Positions 33,230 to 45,674 of a DNA stretch of 64,000 nt are shown here, piece by piece (position 1 is the first letter of the stretch; each line of letters begins with the position of its first letter). The stretch is from Fragilaria crotonensis. Taxonomy: Eukaryota > Bacillariophyta > Fragilariophyceae > Fragilariales > Fragilariaceae. Location: contig JAKSYS010000022.1 of NCBI GenBank assembly GCA_022925895.1, positions 1-64,000 on the forward strand, written 5' to 3'. The notes under the pieces were generated by a model, which saw only the letters and a list, made by a program, of their open reading frames with translations, did not search any database and was not told the DNA's origin. Both the position numbers and the translations under genes were made by a program.

Positions 33230-33994
33230 TCCAAGTTTCGAAACCGTTGCTTCGAATATTCTCGGAAAAGCTTCTGCTCCGTAGGCTTCTTGGAGAGTGT
33301 GGGCATAGAAAAGGAGCTGGATTGCGTTTCGAATGTCCGTTTTCCCACCCCGAATACCCGCTCATACGGCTGTGCCAAGGAAAGTTGAGCATTATGGAGT
33401 GTACAGTTTGCGATGAGATAGTCGTCGGTGGTCAATCCAAGTGCAGTGAGCTCTTTAGCCAGCGGTTCAATCGCCAATCCACCTCCGTTGTCAGAGGCCT
33501 GTCCCGCGAGCATTCGCTTGTTGAGTGGGATCTTCCGAAGTGAATATGCTATCGCCTCCGCCCTTCGCTTGCAAATCCGCCAGAGCCCTCAGCGTCAAGG
33601 AAAAATTTCTTTACTGTCCGTTTTTATGGTTGCACCAGGTAAGATACTTGACAAAGCCGCCCTCAGAGCCAGGTGCTTTATCAACTGCAATGTATATGCT
33701 CCTAACAGTTTCAAGTTCGTCTGCAAGAAGAAGGAGACTGGAGATGGCTCCGCGTTTAACGGACTTGCGCAAATATCCTTGGCCAGGAGGTCTTCATGAT
33801 GTGATCGATATTATACTCGAGGCCGACCGCAGATAGAAAGGCACAATTAGAGAGCCAATGAAATGAGATGCCTTTTCGGACCAAGTGCAGGAACATGAGC
33901 CATTGCAGCAGCATGGAGTATTCGACTTTCCTCGTTGGAGGTATGCTTTTCCTTGGAAAGATAGTCGTTCAACTTCGCAATCTGCTGTGCACAA
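33151..33994 (-). pseudogene. Transposase, catalytic-type core
   Basis: In three neighbouring frames: IYIAVDKAPGSEGGFVKYL, then FFLDAEGSGGF, then AGQASDNGGGLAIEPLAKEL and LIANCTLHNAQLSLAQP. The Asp residues in AVDK, FLDAEG and ASDNGGG are candidate metal ligands of a DDE nuclease. The frame shifts between them show decay. Confidence 0.45.
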
Positions 33995-34309
33995 TGTTTA
34001 TACTTGGCTTCTTGGCTCTTTGTGATGAGAGTGTGTGTTGGGGACATTTTGACGTAGTACTTCTCCTTCACTCCCACAGTGACTTGACGACTCCCAAAGT
34101 CTTGTTGTCATTTCCAGCTCGGGTTCGTGGCTGCGATTCTGGACTCACAAGCCTTGCCAACAATCTGCTACCACTTTGGGATGTCTGCTGAGATGATTCT
34201 GACAAAGAGGAGTCGTCAATGCTGACGATCTACTACTAGTACTAGTCCAGAGCTGTTCTGACGATGGTTGTGCCTCGGTTGTCATGACTGTTGGACGGTG
34301 TGCCAGTCG

Positions 34310-35050
34310 TCAGGAGCATTCCATGATACTGCATCCCGGCAAGAAGTCTTTGTTTGTTGCTGGTTCGTCATTCATTGGTGTGATAACCGTCCCAGGCTGA
34401 ACTACAGTGAGCTGGGTTGTCACGATTGATAACTCAGGGCGATCGGTGCGGATAGTCAAGTTGCCCATCATTTTGGTCACGACTTGTTCAGTTGTTGTAC
34501 TAGTCGATGACTCGACACCAGCTTCATTCTTGTCAGCACCAAATGCTATGGAGAAAGTCTGCATTGCTGTCTTTACAGTGCTGTTGCTCATGAGGTGTTT
34601 TCTTCCACGTCTAACTCTTGGATGGTGATCAAACTCGGGAGATTTGGTAGGATTCTGCAAGTGTGACCTCAAGCTGGGAGGAGGGGGGTCATTCTTACAA
34701 CGACGACTACCACCGATCTGGACCATGAGCTGATTGTTTGGTCTCCATTGGTTTCGCCGCATAAATGTAGTAGTTGCATCGATATTGTAATCATGTAGTA
34801 ACTGCACAAATACATTTGCCTTGAACTGCAATCCGCCTTGTTTGACTCGAGCGATGCCAGCTGCGACAGCAAAGTTACGCCATGTTTCATCAGTGATTCC
34901 AAGGAGGAGTGGCAAGGAAGATACATCAATGTCACCACCTTCCACGGTTTTGTACCAGTATGGTTCAAGGTCTTCATGCGCGCCCTTCAGGAAAGTGAAA
35001 AGCTGCGCCTGCAACTGAACTTCGCGTTCCACAGTGCAATCTGAGGCCAT
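34310..35050 (-). pseudogene. Transposase, N-terminal part
   Basis: 246 codons starting MASDCTVEREVQLQAQLFTF. It holds a segment SSLPLLLGITDETWRNFAVA and VFVQLLHDYNIDATT, which looks like a small helical DNA-binding domain, then a basic, Ser/Thr-rich linker (RVRRGRKHL). No domain can be named with certainty. It leads into the catalytic-type motifs downstream on the same strand. Confidence 0.45.
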
Positions 35051-36454
35051 ACTTCACGACTCTGATTCTCCACCCTCGAGCTGATTTGTTCAGATATGCT
35101 TCACCAGTGGATCAATCAGGGTGTTTAGTGTCGACTGCCTTCGCAGATCTGTTTAAAGTCCTACTTTGGTGAAGCTGATGCCAATCTAATTTTGATGTTC
35201 CATGGAATCTCGTTTGAAAATGTGAAGCTAGTTTCGCGGTAGTCTACTAGAACACAAAGTTGAAATCGACATACTAAATTCCGTTTTCATTCCGTTTTCG
35301 GAGATTCCACGTTTCGAACGAATATTTGCGCCGGTCAAACCATGTGTATTATGTATTTATGATTAAATTTATGTTCTCAGAGGAGAAATCACGAGAAGGG
35401 AGAGCCATATAATACGGGAAATCAGCTTGGAACTCGGAAATAAGTTAGTCGTTATTTGCCGATTTTCAGGGAAATAAGGACATTGAATTCCTTCAAGGAT
35501 TACGCTTATCGAAATTCCCATTCCACGTGTTTGATTGCTTTCGTTTCCACGCGTCAGATTATTTTAGTTCACACCTGCGTGGATTCTCATATTGTTGGCA
35601 GACTGTGAAGGCGAGAACAAGCCGAATCGGGACACATGAACGTCTGACGACAAGTGATGATGTGGAGGACATGAGGCGCCACCGGTTGAAACGATGCGTC
35701 GACCTGAGCGGGTGGAGGAAATCATACACCAAAAGGTATGACTCTAAAAAATTCGGAAATGTAGTTATCCAATGTTACTCATATTGAAACATACAACCAT
35801 GTGGTATCAATAAGACAGGAATGTGTGGATCGCTTAACGTAGCCCATAGCGTAGAACATTATGTAGTACTACTATAGTACCAGTACTCGAGTACTCCGAG
35901 TACCAGGTACATTACGTTGAACAATACTGTAGTACGTGGTACATTAAGCAGTGAATTCCCTACTCTAGTAAATTCAGTAGTAGTACTCGATTACGTATAT
36001 AGAACCCCGCGTAAATTACATGGTACTGTACTTGTACTTGTTAGTGATCTACTGTCACTCCGTCACGCTGTCACTCGTAATTACTGTAAGGTTAAATAAC
36101 ATACGGTAATACGACAGACAGTCCTTTATTTTCCTTGCCTGTCCGTGACCCGTTCCAGTAGTTCTGCGAATCAGAACTCTCAGTCCCGCAACCACGCTTG
36201 GAATTTATATTATGTTGCCCTGAGTTTCCCTAAGTATTCAAATCTGTTGAGTTGTCAATTTTATTGACAACACAACTTTTACTATAAGATCCATAACTCA
36301 AACACCACTCAACAAGTGGGATTAAAGCAACATAGATCTCACCTTCATTTTTCATCTCCCTTTTAACTTATAATATTCCCAAACCAAAAACAGTAAAGGC
36401 CTTTACTACTTAGTTCTACATCTTCTACATATTTGTAACAACAAATTTACCATC
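35051..36454. other. Intergenic; GTAC-rich palindromic stretch and a hairpin
   Basis: No convincing gene; an 86-codon plus-strand frame at 35527-35787 has no recognisable domain. Bases 35860-36050 are crowded with agtact, ggtacc and gtacgt palindromes. A perfect hairpin gttgtcaat-ttt-attgacaac lies at 36251-36271, about 180 bases before the ATG at 36455, and could be a regulatory site or part of an RNA leader. Confidence 0.5.
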
Positions 36455-38816
36455 ATGGTCCACATCTTCAGGACTCCTTTGCCCAAGGCTGGACGATCCG
36501 TCACGTTCGCTTCCTCTCCCGTCAAGTCCGACGGCAGACTTCTAGGTCCTACTAACCTTAAGTCTACCGTCGGCCTGTACTCGCGTACCGATCACACGAA
36601 TACTGTCATGGTTGCTCGCCTCGTACCACCGGTCCAAGGCTCTACCGTCGAGGGAAAATACTCGACCAATGATCGGAGACATTGGTCGAATCTACCTGCG
36701 GCCGTTAAGAACCTACGCTTAACTGCTATTAATTTCCCTCGCCTATTGGATTTGCCAGCAACGGATTTTAGCTCGCCATTGAAGGCCACAAAACTTTTCA
36801 AATCCGCCATGAAGAACTTACCTCCGCCCTTCCTTGCCCCTCGCGCCTCTAGGTCCGCCTCCGACGGCAAAAACCCTGACGCGTTCGACGCTAACGTCGA
36901 CTACCCCGCCGAACTCGGCGCATCTCCTGTCCCTCCCGACACGCCCACCCATCCCGCCCTCTACAAAGAGGCCTTAGCCTATGGATCTCCGAAGAAATCC
37001 ATGCTCCCCTCCCATGTCCGTTACATCCGTTCTCCAACCACTACCCCTGATGATGATCAGGACCTCCCGAACAAGAAGAAGAGGCGCACCTCCGAGAAAG
37101 GTCCCGCCTATTATGACGTCTACAAGTTAACCTACGACAATATCGATGATATTCTTGAAGAGGACCGCAACCTCCACTCCGATGAGCGCAAGCATCAGTC
37201 TTTTGCAGCTCCAACCCAGCAGGGCATCCAAGCTAGCCAAAGGGGCTGCTTCTACCATCAAGAAGGCTGCAAAGATGCAGACCACTACAACCACAACTAC
37301 CATGGACACCAACAACAACAAAATGGGCAAAACAACCGACAAAAACGGTCCAACTAACCACACTTATGCATCTACCAATGTTAAAGACAACAACATTGAA
37401 ACTAATGATGCATCTACTAAAGAGGAGCACACTATTGCTGCCGCCATGCGCCGCAATCACCCCGACAGACACAACATATTCAACCTCACCAACGTTACAA
37501 ACGACTTGGAAACGCCCCAGAAAGCTCCAGATTCGCCTCCCACGCTCACCTACAAGTCCAGAGCCAACACTCCGAGCATTTCTACCGCCAAAGTTACCAC
37601 CTTGACCAACTTTGCCCACCTTGCCCACCATCCAATTTTTCAAGCTCCCGGGTGCATGAATTCATCTGAATTCACTACACTCCAAAAGACCTGTAAAGAT
37701 CTCCATGATTCCATCTTTGCTTTTATCTTCAACCTTCCTTTCCACTCTTCCTCCACAAAGCTTAACTCTTCCTCAGACAGCAAGCACCAACAGTGTCAGG
37801 AAGAATCCAAGGAGCCTCCCACAGTCATACACCCCAGTCACCCTGGCCTGGAGTCAGAAATCGCCAGTTTTACCCACAGAATCGCTTCCTTCAGTCATGT
37901 TCCAACTCTCACTGAGTTCTCTGACTATCTGCAGCATCATTATGACCTTGAGGACCTTGTCAAAGTTGCCATCAGAATGACACAAGATGATCAGTTGATG
38001 CCCATCCTTGATTTGCTCATCATGGTTCGCAACGTAATTGTGCGTCTGAACTCACACTTAGAGACGCCAGAGCACCGTATGGTCGACATCCAGTCCAAAT
38101 TTGAGCAAATTCCGACAGATGATTCTCGAGAAATGACTGGTCAAAGTTTTCCCTCACCCCCGCGCGTATTGATGGCCTTCGGCACCAACTCTGCAGACTC
38201 GCGAGCAAAAACTCTGACGTGTCATGACCACAACGCCGAACTTGGGACTCGTAATTTTTGTGCCAAAACTCCGGATTCCGTCCAAACTCCCCTCGTGTCA
38301 GCGCCACAGTCTCCTGATAACCGCCGTATTCACAGTCCGTGTTATCCCGAGACACCGACCCCGCATCCCAACTTCAACGACCATTCCGCAATCGACGCAT
38401 CCACCCGACCATTTTCCCCGTCCGCTCCGCTTGCCTATGACTCTTTTGATCTCAATACTCATATCCACTTTGCTCCACGCCTCCTTACTGCTGCTGAAGA
38501 AGCATCGGAGTCGCACTGTGCTGCCGATGCTACTGTGAACGTTTCTACTGTCGTGGACAGTATGGCTACCTACTCCAGTCCACCCCAGTGGGCCTACAGA
38601 GCCCACAATCCAACTGATCCCAGTCTTTCTTCAGCTTCCTTGAGTGTCCAGCATCCTGTTGCTATCAAATTGGAAGATTTGTCCATCTCCCCTGCTCCTG
38701 ATTGTGCTGATGTTGGTGAAAAATATTACTCCCCCAGTGATAATTCACCAACTAAGCCATCTGTTAACTTTTACCCTGCTTCTGACCCTGTTTCTGACCC
38801 TGAAGTTTTACCTTAA
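36455..38816 (+). CDS. Unrecognised Pro/Ser/Thr-rich protein, first part (two overlapping frames)
   Basis: ATG at 36455 opens a basic, proline-rich protein (MVHIFRTPLPKAGRSVTFAS; MKNLPPPFLAPRASRS). A nuclear-localisation-like KKKRR lies near 37075. This frame ends at 37357, but from about 37150 protein-like text continues in another frame to 38816 (SKLAKGAASTIKKAAKM, then Pro/Ser/His-rich sequence and LTEFSDYLQHHYDLEDLVKV). Codons end mainly in C, and no transposon domain is seen. One frameshift, or a splice, must be assumed between the two frames. Function unknown. It may belong with the next frame at 38826. Confidence 0.5.
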
Positions 38817-38825
38817 CTTGAAATC

Positions 38826-40379
38826 ATGCCAGAACCCATGATCATTGAAATCATTGAGGAGGAATTTGTGGAAGAAAGTGCAACTAACCCAATTTTGGAA
38901 GCACTTAATGAGCTACCTGAACCTGCAATTCAACAACCAGTCCGGATGCTACCCCCCCCTAAGGCATTTGAACCCTCATGCCCCAGTTCACCAGCACCCT
39001 TTTGCAATGTTCCAGGACCAAGCCCACCACCCATCGTCTGATCTGATGTTCTCCGAAGCTACGCTGGACAATCCACTCAACAGAACCATCCACCTACGCG
39101 ACCACCACTTTGCATCAGAATCAGCAACACTATCGCAGCTTTCTGTCTCAACTTCCTCGCCGCTCCACCGGAAGTTTACCACATCCGCGACATCACATCA
39201 CCCGATATGAAGCATATGTCGCTCCAAATCACTCGCAAACACCCAATGCCAGGTCCTAACTCCCCCCTGCATTCCCACGACGACAAGTTCTACCTACTCA
39301 GCATGATCCACACTCTGAACCGTGCCACCAACTTGCTCACAAAGCATTTCACTGACGAACAACGTTCCCTTTCAACCTTCGGCATCCCGACCAAGTACTA
39401 CGACATCACAAACGATTTCTACAAAAACCCTCCCTACTGCCCGATGGAAACACAGTGTGCTGTCGGACTCATCTACGCGCTCCGACTCTACTACATCACT
39501 CACCATCGCCATAGCTACTACCACTGATACGGATTCCGCCAACGCGACCTCTACCCGAAACACTTGTTCCAGATTGCAAAAGATATCAAGTCTACCGCCG
39601 CTGCTCTCAGTCTGTTCCCTGCTACCACTACTTTTCGGCTGCTGCCCCGATTCGTTAACCATGCCTTCTTTGAAGCCGATCTTTTCCCTGCCTTTTCCAT
39701 TCCTTCTCGCGGATTGAAACGCTACCGGAAAATGTTTCACGTGGAATTGTATTTTGCAAGAGCAAATCCCTATCTTGTTGCGTACGCGAATTCTTTTTGA
39801 TTGGATGACGCGGAACAACGATCTATCGCCTTGCAAACCGCCCAGACAATAATTCGCCTCGCCTTATTTGAACATGGTCTGATTAATCGCAAGACGCGAC
39901 AACAATTGAGGGAACCAGAATTATCCAACAACCGCTTCCATATTGGCAACCTCCCACCTGCAGATCTATTCCTGTCCAACTTTGCAACCTGCTTTCCAAT
40001 GATTACCAGGCCCTCTCTTGTTCAATTGGATCTTGATGATGTCAATGATGACACCATTGCAATCAACTATGTGGTCTGCCAACCTCTGGACTTCCTCCAA
40101 CTGTTTACCCTGCAACCAACTCAAGCAAATGAGGAGACCTACTACATGGATGTCTACTCCAGCCTCATACCAGTTTCTACCAATGGCATCAACTCCTCAA
40201 TTGATTTTCTTCCGCACTTCAAGTATATCCTCTACCAAGTTGTGCCACTTGTAACTCAAAAGGACCTGACCGGCATTCTCCCCAGGAACCATCCTCCTCC
40301 CCACATTATCATGTTCCAAGGCTCCACACTTGCGTCCAACACCTACTCCAATGGTTCATCAACTGAGATTGCTATATAA
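38826..40379 (+). CDS. Unrecognised protein frame with three in-frame TGA codons
   Basis: ATG at 38826 begins MPEPMIIEIIEEEFVEES. The same frame stays open for 517 codons to TAA at 40379, apart from three TGA codons (39039, 39525 and 39798). There is no in-frame TAG or TAA before the end, no frame change and not one TGG codon. Segments read as ordinary protein across and between the TGA codons (KFYLLSMIHTLNRATNLL; YGFRQRDLYPKHLFQIAKDI; LQTAQTIIRLALFEHGLI; HIGNLPPADLFLSNFATCF). It follows the stop of the preceding frame by nine bases and lies in the same frame. I recognise no domain. It could be a pseudogene with three G-to-A changes at Trp codons, a recoded gene, or exons with unseen introns. 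Confidence 0.5.
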
Positions 40380-40860
40380 CTTGAATAGGGTGAGGGATTG
40401 GCAAAGAAAATCCTTTAACCAGGAACTCTCACTGTAGGGCCTATTATTATTGCGTTTTGAAACGCTAAACGCTATGAGCGACGTTAACCGTGAGACAATT
40501 TGTTCGCGTTAGGTGTTGAGCGTTGAGCCCATCATTATAGCGTCCCTCGATTTTTCATTATTAACCAATCAGATTCATATGTTGACCCATCTGCCGACCC
40601 GTCTGCCGCGCTCTGTGACCCATTGGACTCCAGTGTTGGCGTTAATTTTGCGCATGAGTCAAGTGCATCAACGTCATAGACGAGGATTACTTCACAGATG
40701 CGGTGCTCATCCTCTTTTTAGAGGATACTCCCCTTAACAAGAGGTAGTTCAGCACCGACCACCTGCAAAAGGAGAAGAAAAAGTTGCTGCTTTCATGTGG
40801 GGCAGTGGTTCGTTGTCAGGAGCAAGGCAAGGAATGTTGAGCGTCATCGACCATGGGTGT
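40380..40860. other. Intergenic, nothing recognised
   Basis: Holds short repeats of gcgtt/aacgc around 40450-40540. No gene seen. It lies between the unrecognised gene and the Gypsy-like element. Confidence 0.5.
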
Positions 40861-43800
40861 AACGTGAGACGATATGCAAGATAACTGTCCGTCACCCGTG
40901 GATCAAGGACGTAGCCTCCCAGGCACAGAATCATTCACAACCTCACAACTATCATCCGGACACGCTACGAACGGAACGACCATGTCAGACGATCTAAGAT
41001 GGGCCTACCTTCTGGGGGATGGCCACTCATTATATGGAAACCTGCCCGGTGACAATCCTGCATCTTCAATTGAAAACGCGACCCCAGCGTATGCTTTCAC
41101 CGCCATGCCATGCCACGCCCATTCGAAAACCAAAATGACCCTTGGTATCATGGCAGAACCGGTGGACGTCCTACCTACGCAAATACCAGATTGTTGAAGG
41201 CCAACGGGGGACTCAACCTACAAAGAAAAGACGTGGATCGGCGCAACATAGATGCTTGCACCATGTCTGAAGACTACGGACCCACAAAATGTCAAAGCTA
41301 TGGTCCTCGAACATGCCATCGAGTCAATCAGAGCGGGCAATGGAAAATGGAAGATTAATACTGACTGTCTTGTCAACCATTTCAACCAAGTGCTCATCCT
41401 AACAAGTGCCACCTTGCACTGAAGACTTTTACAAACTACAAAAGCAATTTATTCGAATACACATTCCTGACAGTACAGTCATCGACTCATCGGAACATCA
41501 ACATCCCACAACCTGGAGCCAACGAAGCCAACTTCATAAGTACAGCAAGATATGTTATGATGGAGATGACGATTGATCCAAGGAGGAGATATACAATCCC
41601 AGGCCAGCCAGGGAATCAGCTGATCCTGGGCGCGGACACAAAGATAGTTTGATTCAGGCTGCCCCAAGGACGCAATACAAGCCCACACAACGTTATCACA
41701 CTTGCAACAATGCACGATGTCAGACAACTGATCACAGTGTGCAGATACCTCCAAGGCAGTGCAAAGTTTGGGATGCTGGAATGCGAGCAATTCAGCCAAG
41801 ATAAAATCAACACATGGATCAAAGACATCAAGCAAAACACAAAGGACAAAGTAGTTGCACGGCTGATAAGGCCTTCATTTGTAGGAGTACCAACAACGTT
41901 CTTCAACTTCTTGACAGCACACATGCAGGACAAGTTGAATTGACGTCAATATTGTCACCCACCACCGAGTCACAGCCAAGACCAACTGATGCAACTACAG
42001 CGAATCCGAGACATAGCAATCGAGGAGGAGCGTGACATCGAAACCCAAATCCATCTCATCAAAAACACGCTACACACGACCCAAAACCGACCATACGACG
42101 AAGCGACCAGCCTTCATCAACCAAGACCAGCAGCGAGGACATTCATGGCAAACTACAAGGATGAACAAGCAAGCACCGCATACAACAACATGGGAGCACC
42201 CGGAAGTGCAAGACAACACGCAACCGACACAACAGGATACCAGGACCCGCTTATGGAACAACACAAACTCCTACAGAACTGGATGAATGGGGACAACTCA
42301 AACGCATTCACATGCTGTTTCCTCAGCCCAGCAGAGAACGCTCTGAGGAATGCATACGGAACAGACCGACCACTCGAATGCTGGAGATGCGCGGGCCACA
42401 TCACACACCACGCGAACCGATTCCACAGTTTCCGAGACTTTCCCAATTAGTACGACCCCGACGTGCAAAGAACCACGTTTTGCAGAATGAAACAAATGCA
42501 CAAAGAATTGGAAAGCCGCAAATGAGACAAAGAAATTACAGCCGGGATACAAAAGCGAGAGGGGTCGACATCGTTAGCAAAGACAGACGCGGTACGCAAC
42601 GGGAAGGACCTTGGTTTCATCTCAACGATGGATGCAGAATGAGCCACCGATGCAGCAGAATTGATGGCAACAGACATCTCGGCGAGAAACAGACAACACC
42701 TCAATCGAGAATGGGCACGCAAGTGGACCGACATGATGGAAAGTACCAGCGGAAGACGAGAATGAGGCCAACTAATGGACTATTTCGGGCCAAGCGCAAG
42801 AAACGACAGCAACAATCACACATACAACTTTATTGCCCGGGAATTCCAGGCTGTCCCCATCAAAGCAATCCCGCTCGAAATCTTGCCAACACTGCCACAC
42901 TGTCAATTCCCCATCGGACCAGAACATGGGAAAGGCAAACTCAAGATTGCTCTGGACCTATGTGCTGGAGTAAATAATGGGCACTTGGAATTCCACAAGG
43001 CAATGGCCGATACGACCCCAGAACTCGTTGCAGCAATCCTATTCACGAATATGGAGAAAAAGAAATCAACATCGGAGGAGTGGAAGTGTCAGCCACAACA
43101 CTCAAGATCACGCACATAAGCAAATACAAGACACCTTTCGGTACAACGGTACATCGTGCAATCTCACATTCGGATTAAGCGAACAAGCAGCGCCCACGGC
43201 GATTGTGTCAATAAATTTTCTAAGGAGGACAAAAGCATTGTGGAGCTACAATGACGCTAACAATTTGGAACACAACACTGCGCATCCAGTATGAACCACC
43301 CACGAGGCGAACACCGCCGACGCCACAAGACCGATTCAGGGCAGAGGCGACAGCAGTATACACGATGACTCACAACACAGACATCGCGATCAGGCAAACC
43401 GAACGACAGCACAACGCGACAACATTCGAGGTAGCGATGGGAGCAAAAGAAGGACAAAGACACGAAAGCACAAGCGTCCAGGAGCAAGAAAACAACATGA
43501 AAAATATATCAGGCGTCACATGCAAAATGAGGACGGATACAAATGAATTACAAATTAAGGTACTAGCAGCCTCCAATCAGCAAGACAACAAATGAATGGT
43601 GGAAGCAAACCAGTTGTAACAGAAAAGAAACCATATAGGCCAAAACCGATTTCTCAATACAAAGAGCCTGAATACCTGCCGGATGACAATGACACATTAG
43701 AATTGTTGTACCAAAATGGCAGAACAGCAATATCAAAAACAAAAGAAAAAGTCACCGAACGCGATCCGGACTCCATCATAAAATACAACGAGAACAAACA

Positions 43801-44088
43801 CGGCGAGGAACTACAAAAATCACTCCAATGGGACGATTGTCCAGGAGATCTCACACCACTTTTGGAGTTAATCAAATAGTACTGGGACGTTTTCCCTACA
43901 GAGGGACTGAAACAGCACATCCGGGGATTTGTATGCCACATTGACACAGGCAATGCACAACCGGTATGCTGCCAAATCCCAAGATACAACCAAGAACGAG
44001 ATCCCAATGGCACAAGAATGGAGCCAAGAAGACAAACAGCTGCCTAACGAACTACTAGACGAGCTGATCACCAGGCTGACGCTAGCAA

Positions 44089-44448
44089 GACCTGACTACG
44101 CAGGAAGATTCTATCTTAAAATGGACTGGTGCAGATTGGGGATGGCGGGAGTACTACTGCAGGCAGATCCAGACAGCGAAGAAGCCAGACACAGTGAAGC
44201 TCAAGAAGCTATGAAAACCGAGCCATGCAGTTTCGACAAACATATGCACCAAGTCCGACTACGTCCAGTAGCGTTCAGTTCACGGAAATGCAATGAAAGC
44301 GAAAGCGCCATGCACTCGTACACAGGCGAAGCAGCAACCGAGGTATGGGCCATAGAAAAATACAAACGACGTCTGTTCGGCAAGGAGTTCACCTGGATGA
44401 CCGACTGCAACGGGCTGCAACAAATTCTTGGAGGGGGAGAACGTCCCT
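44089..44448 (+). pseudogene. Gypsy-like RNase H fragment
   Basis: RPDYAGRFYLKMDWCRLGMAGVLL, then RPVAFSSRKCNESESAMHSY and EAATEVWAIEKYKRRLFG, then FTWMTDCNGLQQ. This is the order of the Ty3/Gypsy RNase H fold, which removes RNA from the RNA-DNA hybrid. Part of the fossil element. Confidence 0.8.
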
Positions 44449-44796
44449 AGAAATGCACACCAACGAATGAGGCAAAGCCTGCTGCGATTCCTACTCACAA
44501 TCGTACATCGGCCCGCCAGATTCATGGTCGAATGCAACGTCCTCACCAGATATAATAACATCACAAGTCAATGGCATCCAGCTGAGAAACAGTCACTACC
44601 AATAGCAATTGCAATCCCCATAGCAATCACCCAGCTACCAATGCAAGCAGGGACAAGTCGAAATCAACCAAAGACATTGCTTGCAGAAAGAGCGACAACA
44701 ATCGCAACATGTGGGAAGTCAGCACCGGATCAATGAACCTGGAAACAGCAGTGACCGAAGTGGGCATCACAGCACACATACGGCACATCAAAGAGA

Positions 44797-44927
44797 TGAT
44801 TTGATAGGCTCGCCAAATGCTAGTACGACGGTATACAATGGTACGGTACTAGTTACGCTTGTAGGCTTATAATTTCTATTATCTTTCGATTTACGCCCGT
44901 CTGTCTTTTCACGCTGTTATTCGTTCA
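44797..44927 (+). repeat. CoDi-D 5' LTR (131 bp)
   Basis: Starts tgatttgatagg and ends gttattcgttca (TG...CA). It differs from the 3' copy at two bases. Confidence 0.93.
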
Positions 44928-44928
44928 G

Positions 44929-44944
44929 TTTATCAGACCCAACA
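44929..44944 (+). promoter_or_regulatory. Primer-binding-site-like motif of CoDi-D
   Basis: tttatcagacccaaca, identical to 231-246 of CoDi-1, one base after the LTR. Confidence 0.6.
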
Positions 44945-45674
44945 CCGCTATGCTGCCATTGCCAACGACCAAAAAGGCATGGACAGTATGCAGTTACGAC
45001 GTGACACGACGCCCCTGTGTCTTCTGCGGTTGCAGAACCGAAAATCTGTGTGAAAGCATGCGTCATGAACATGCTCTTCTCGTGCTTGCCTGGACACGCC
45101 TCGAACTGTCTACCAGCAGCGATCCAATGCATGATCCATATGACAGATGACTCATGCGGCCTGCTATGGTAGTCTGATTGTGAATGGTCCATCAGATTCG
45201 TCGCACACGACCAAAAGGGTTGAAAGGGACGCCTTCATTCCTCCCCATGTCATCGGGGGTAAAACGCGCAATTATCGCTATTAGCGAACGCGGACTATTT
45301 AATATATACGATGTATATTAAATTAGTGGAATGCCATTACCGTTTGGCAATCACACGACGCTAATAGTTTAGCCTACCGGACATATCGGTCCCGTAGTAG
45401 AACGTCGTACGTAGTACTCCGTAACTCTGCCGTTTGAATTCGGAACTTCGAACGCGCAACGACAAATGACACAGTACTTACTTACGTACAGGCAGCGCAA
45501 TGCCGATCGTGTAACGACGATGCAGCATGCACTTAACGCCGTTGCAATATGTCCTTACGTAGACATATAGGACTGACTACCGTTTGAATCGGTATTCAAA
45601 CAGTGTGAGAGGACGCCATAAAATCCCCAAAACTCGCACTTCGCCCGAAAACCCGACCGACCCGAAAACGAACG
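44945..45674 (+). other. CoDi-D 5' leader
   Basis: 730 bases between primer site and Gag start without a convincing gene. CoDi-1 has a shorter leader of about 390 bases here. Confidence 0.6.

Larger units (their letters stand above)
31660..35050 (-). mobile_element. Decayed DNA transposon, superfamily unassigned
   Basis: Minus-strand frames follow one another in a consistent order and read like one transposase of about 1000 residues. The N-terminal part is at 34310-35050. A central part holds Asp-bearing motifs: IYIAVDKAPGS near 33660, FFLDAEGSGGFAS near 33590, and AGQASDNGGGLA with LIANCTLHNAQLSLAQP near 33380-33510. A helical part is at 32528-33229 (KPVLSRWWWVGKCL) and a C-terminal part at 31660-32579. 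The spaced Asp residues fit a DDE-type nuclease core. Several frame changes show decay. I have not found terminal inverted repeats. The host-gene alternative is unlikely given the motif set. Confidence 0.5.

Noticed and set aside
36455-40379. This locus as the Gag of the Gypsy-like element downstream
   Set aside because: A separate Gag-like region with a zinc-knuckle-like motif lies at 40.9-42.5 kb, and about 480 bases without coding separate the two; no Gag feature is visible here. Not fully excluded.
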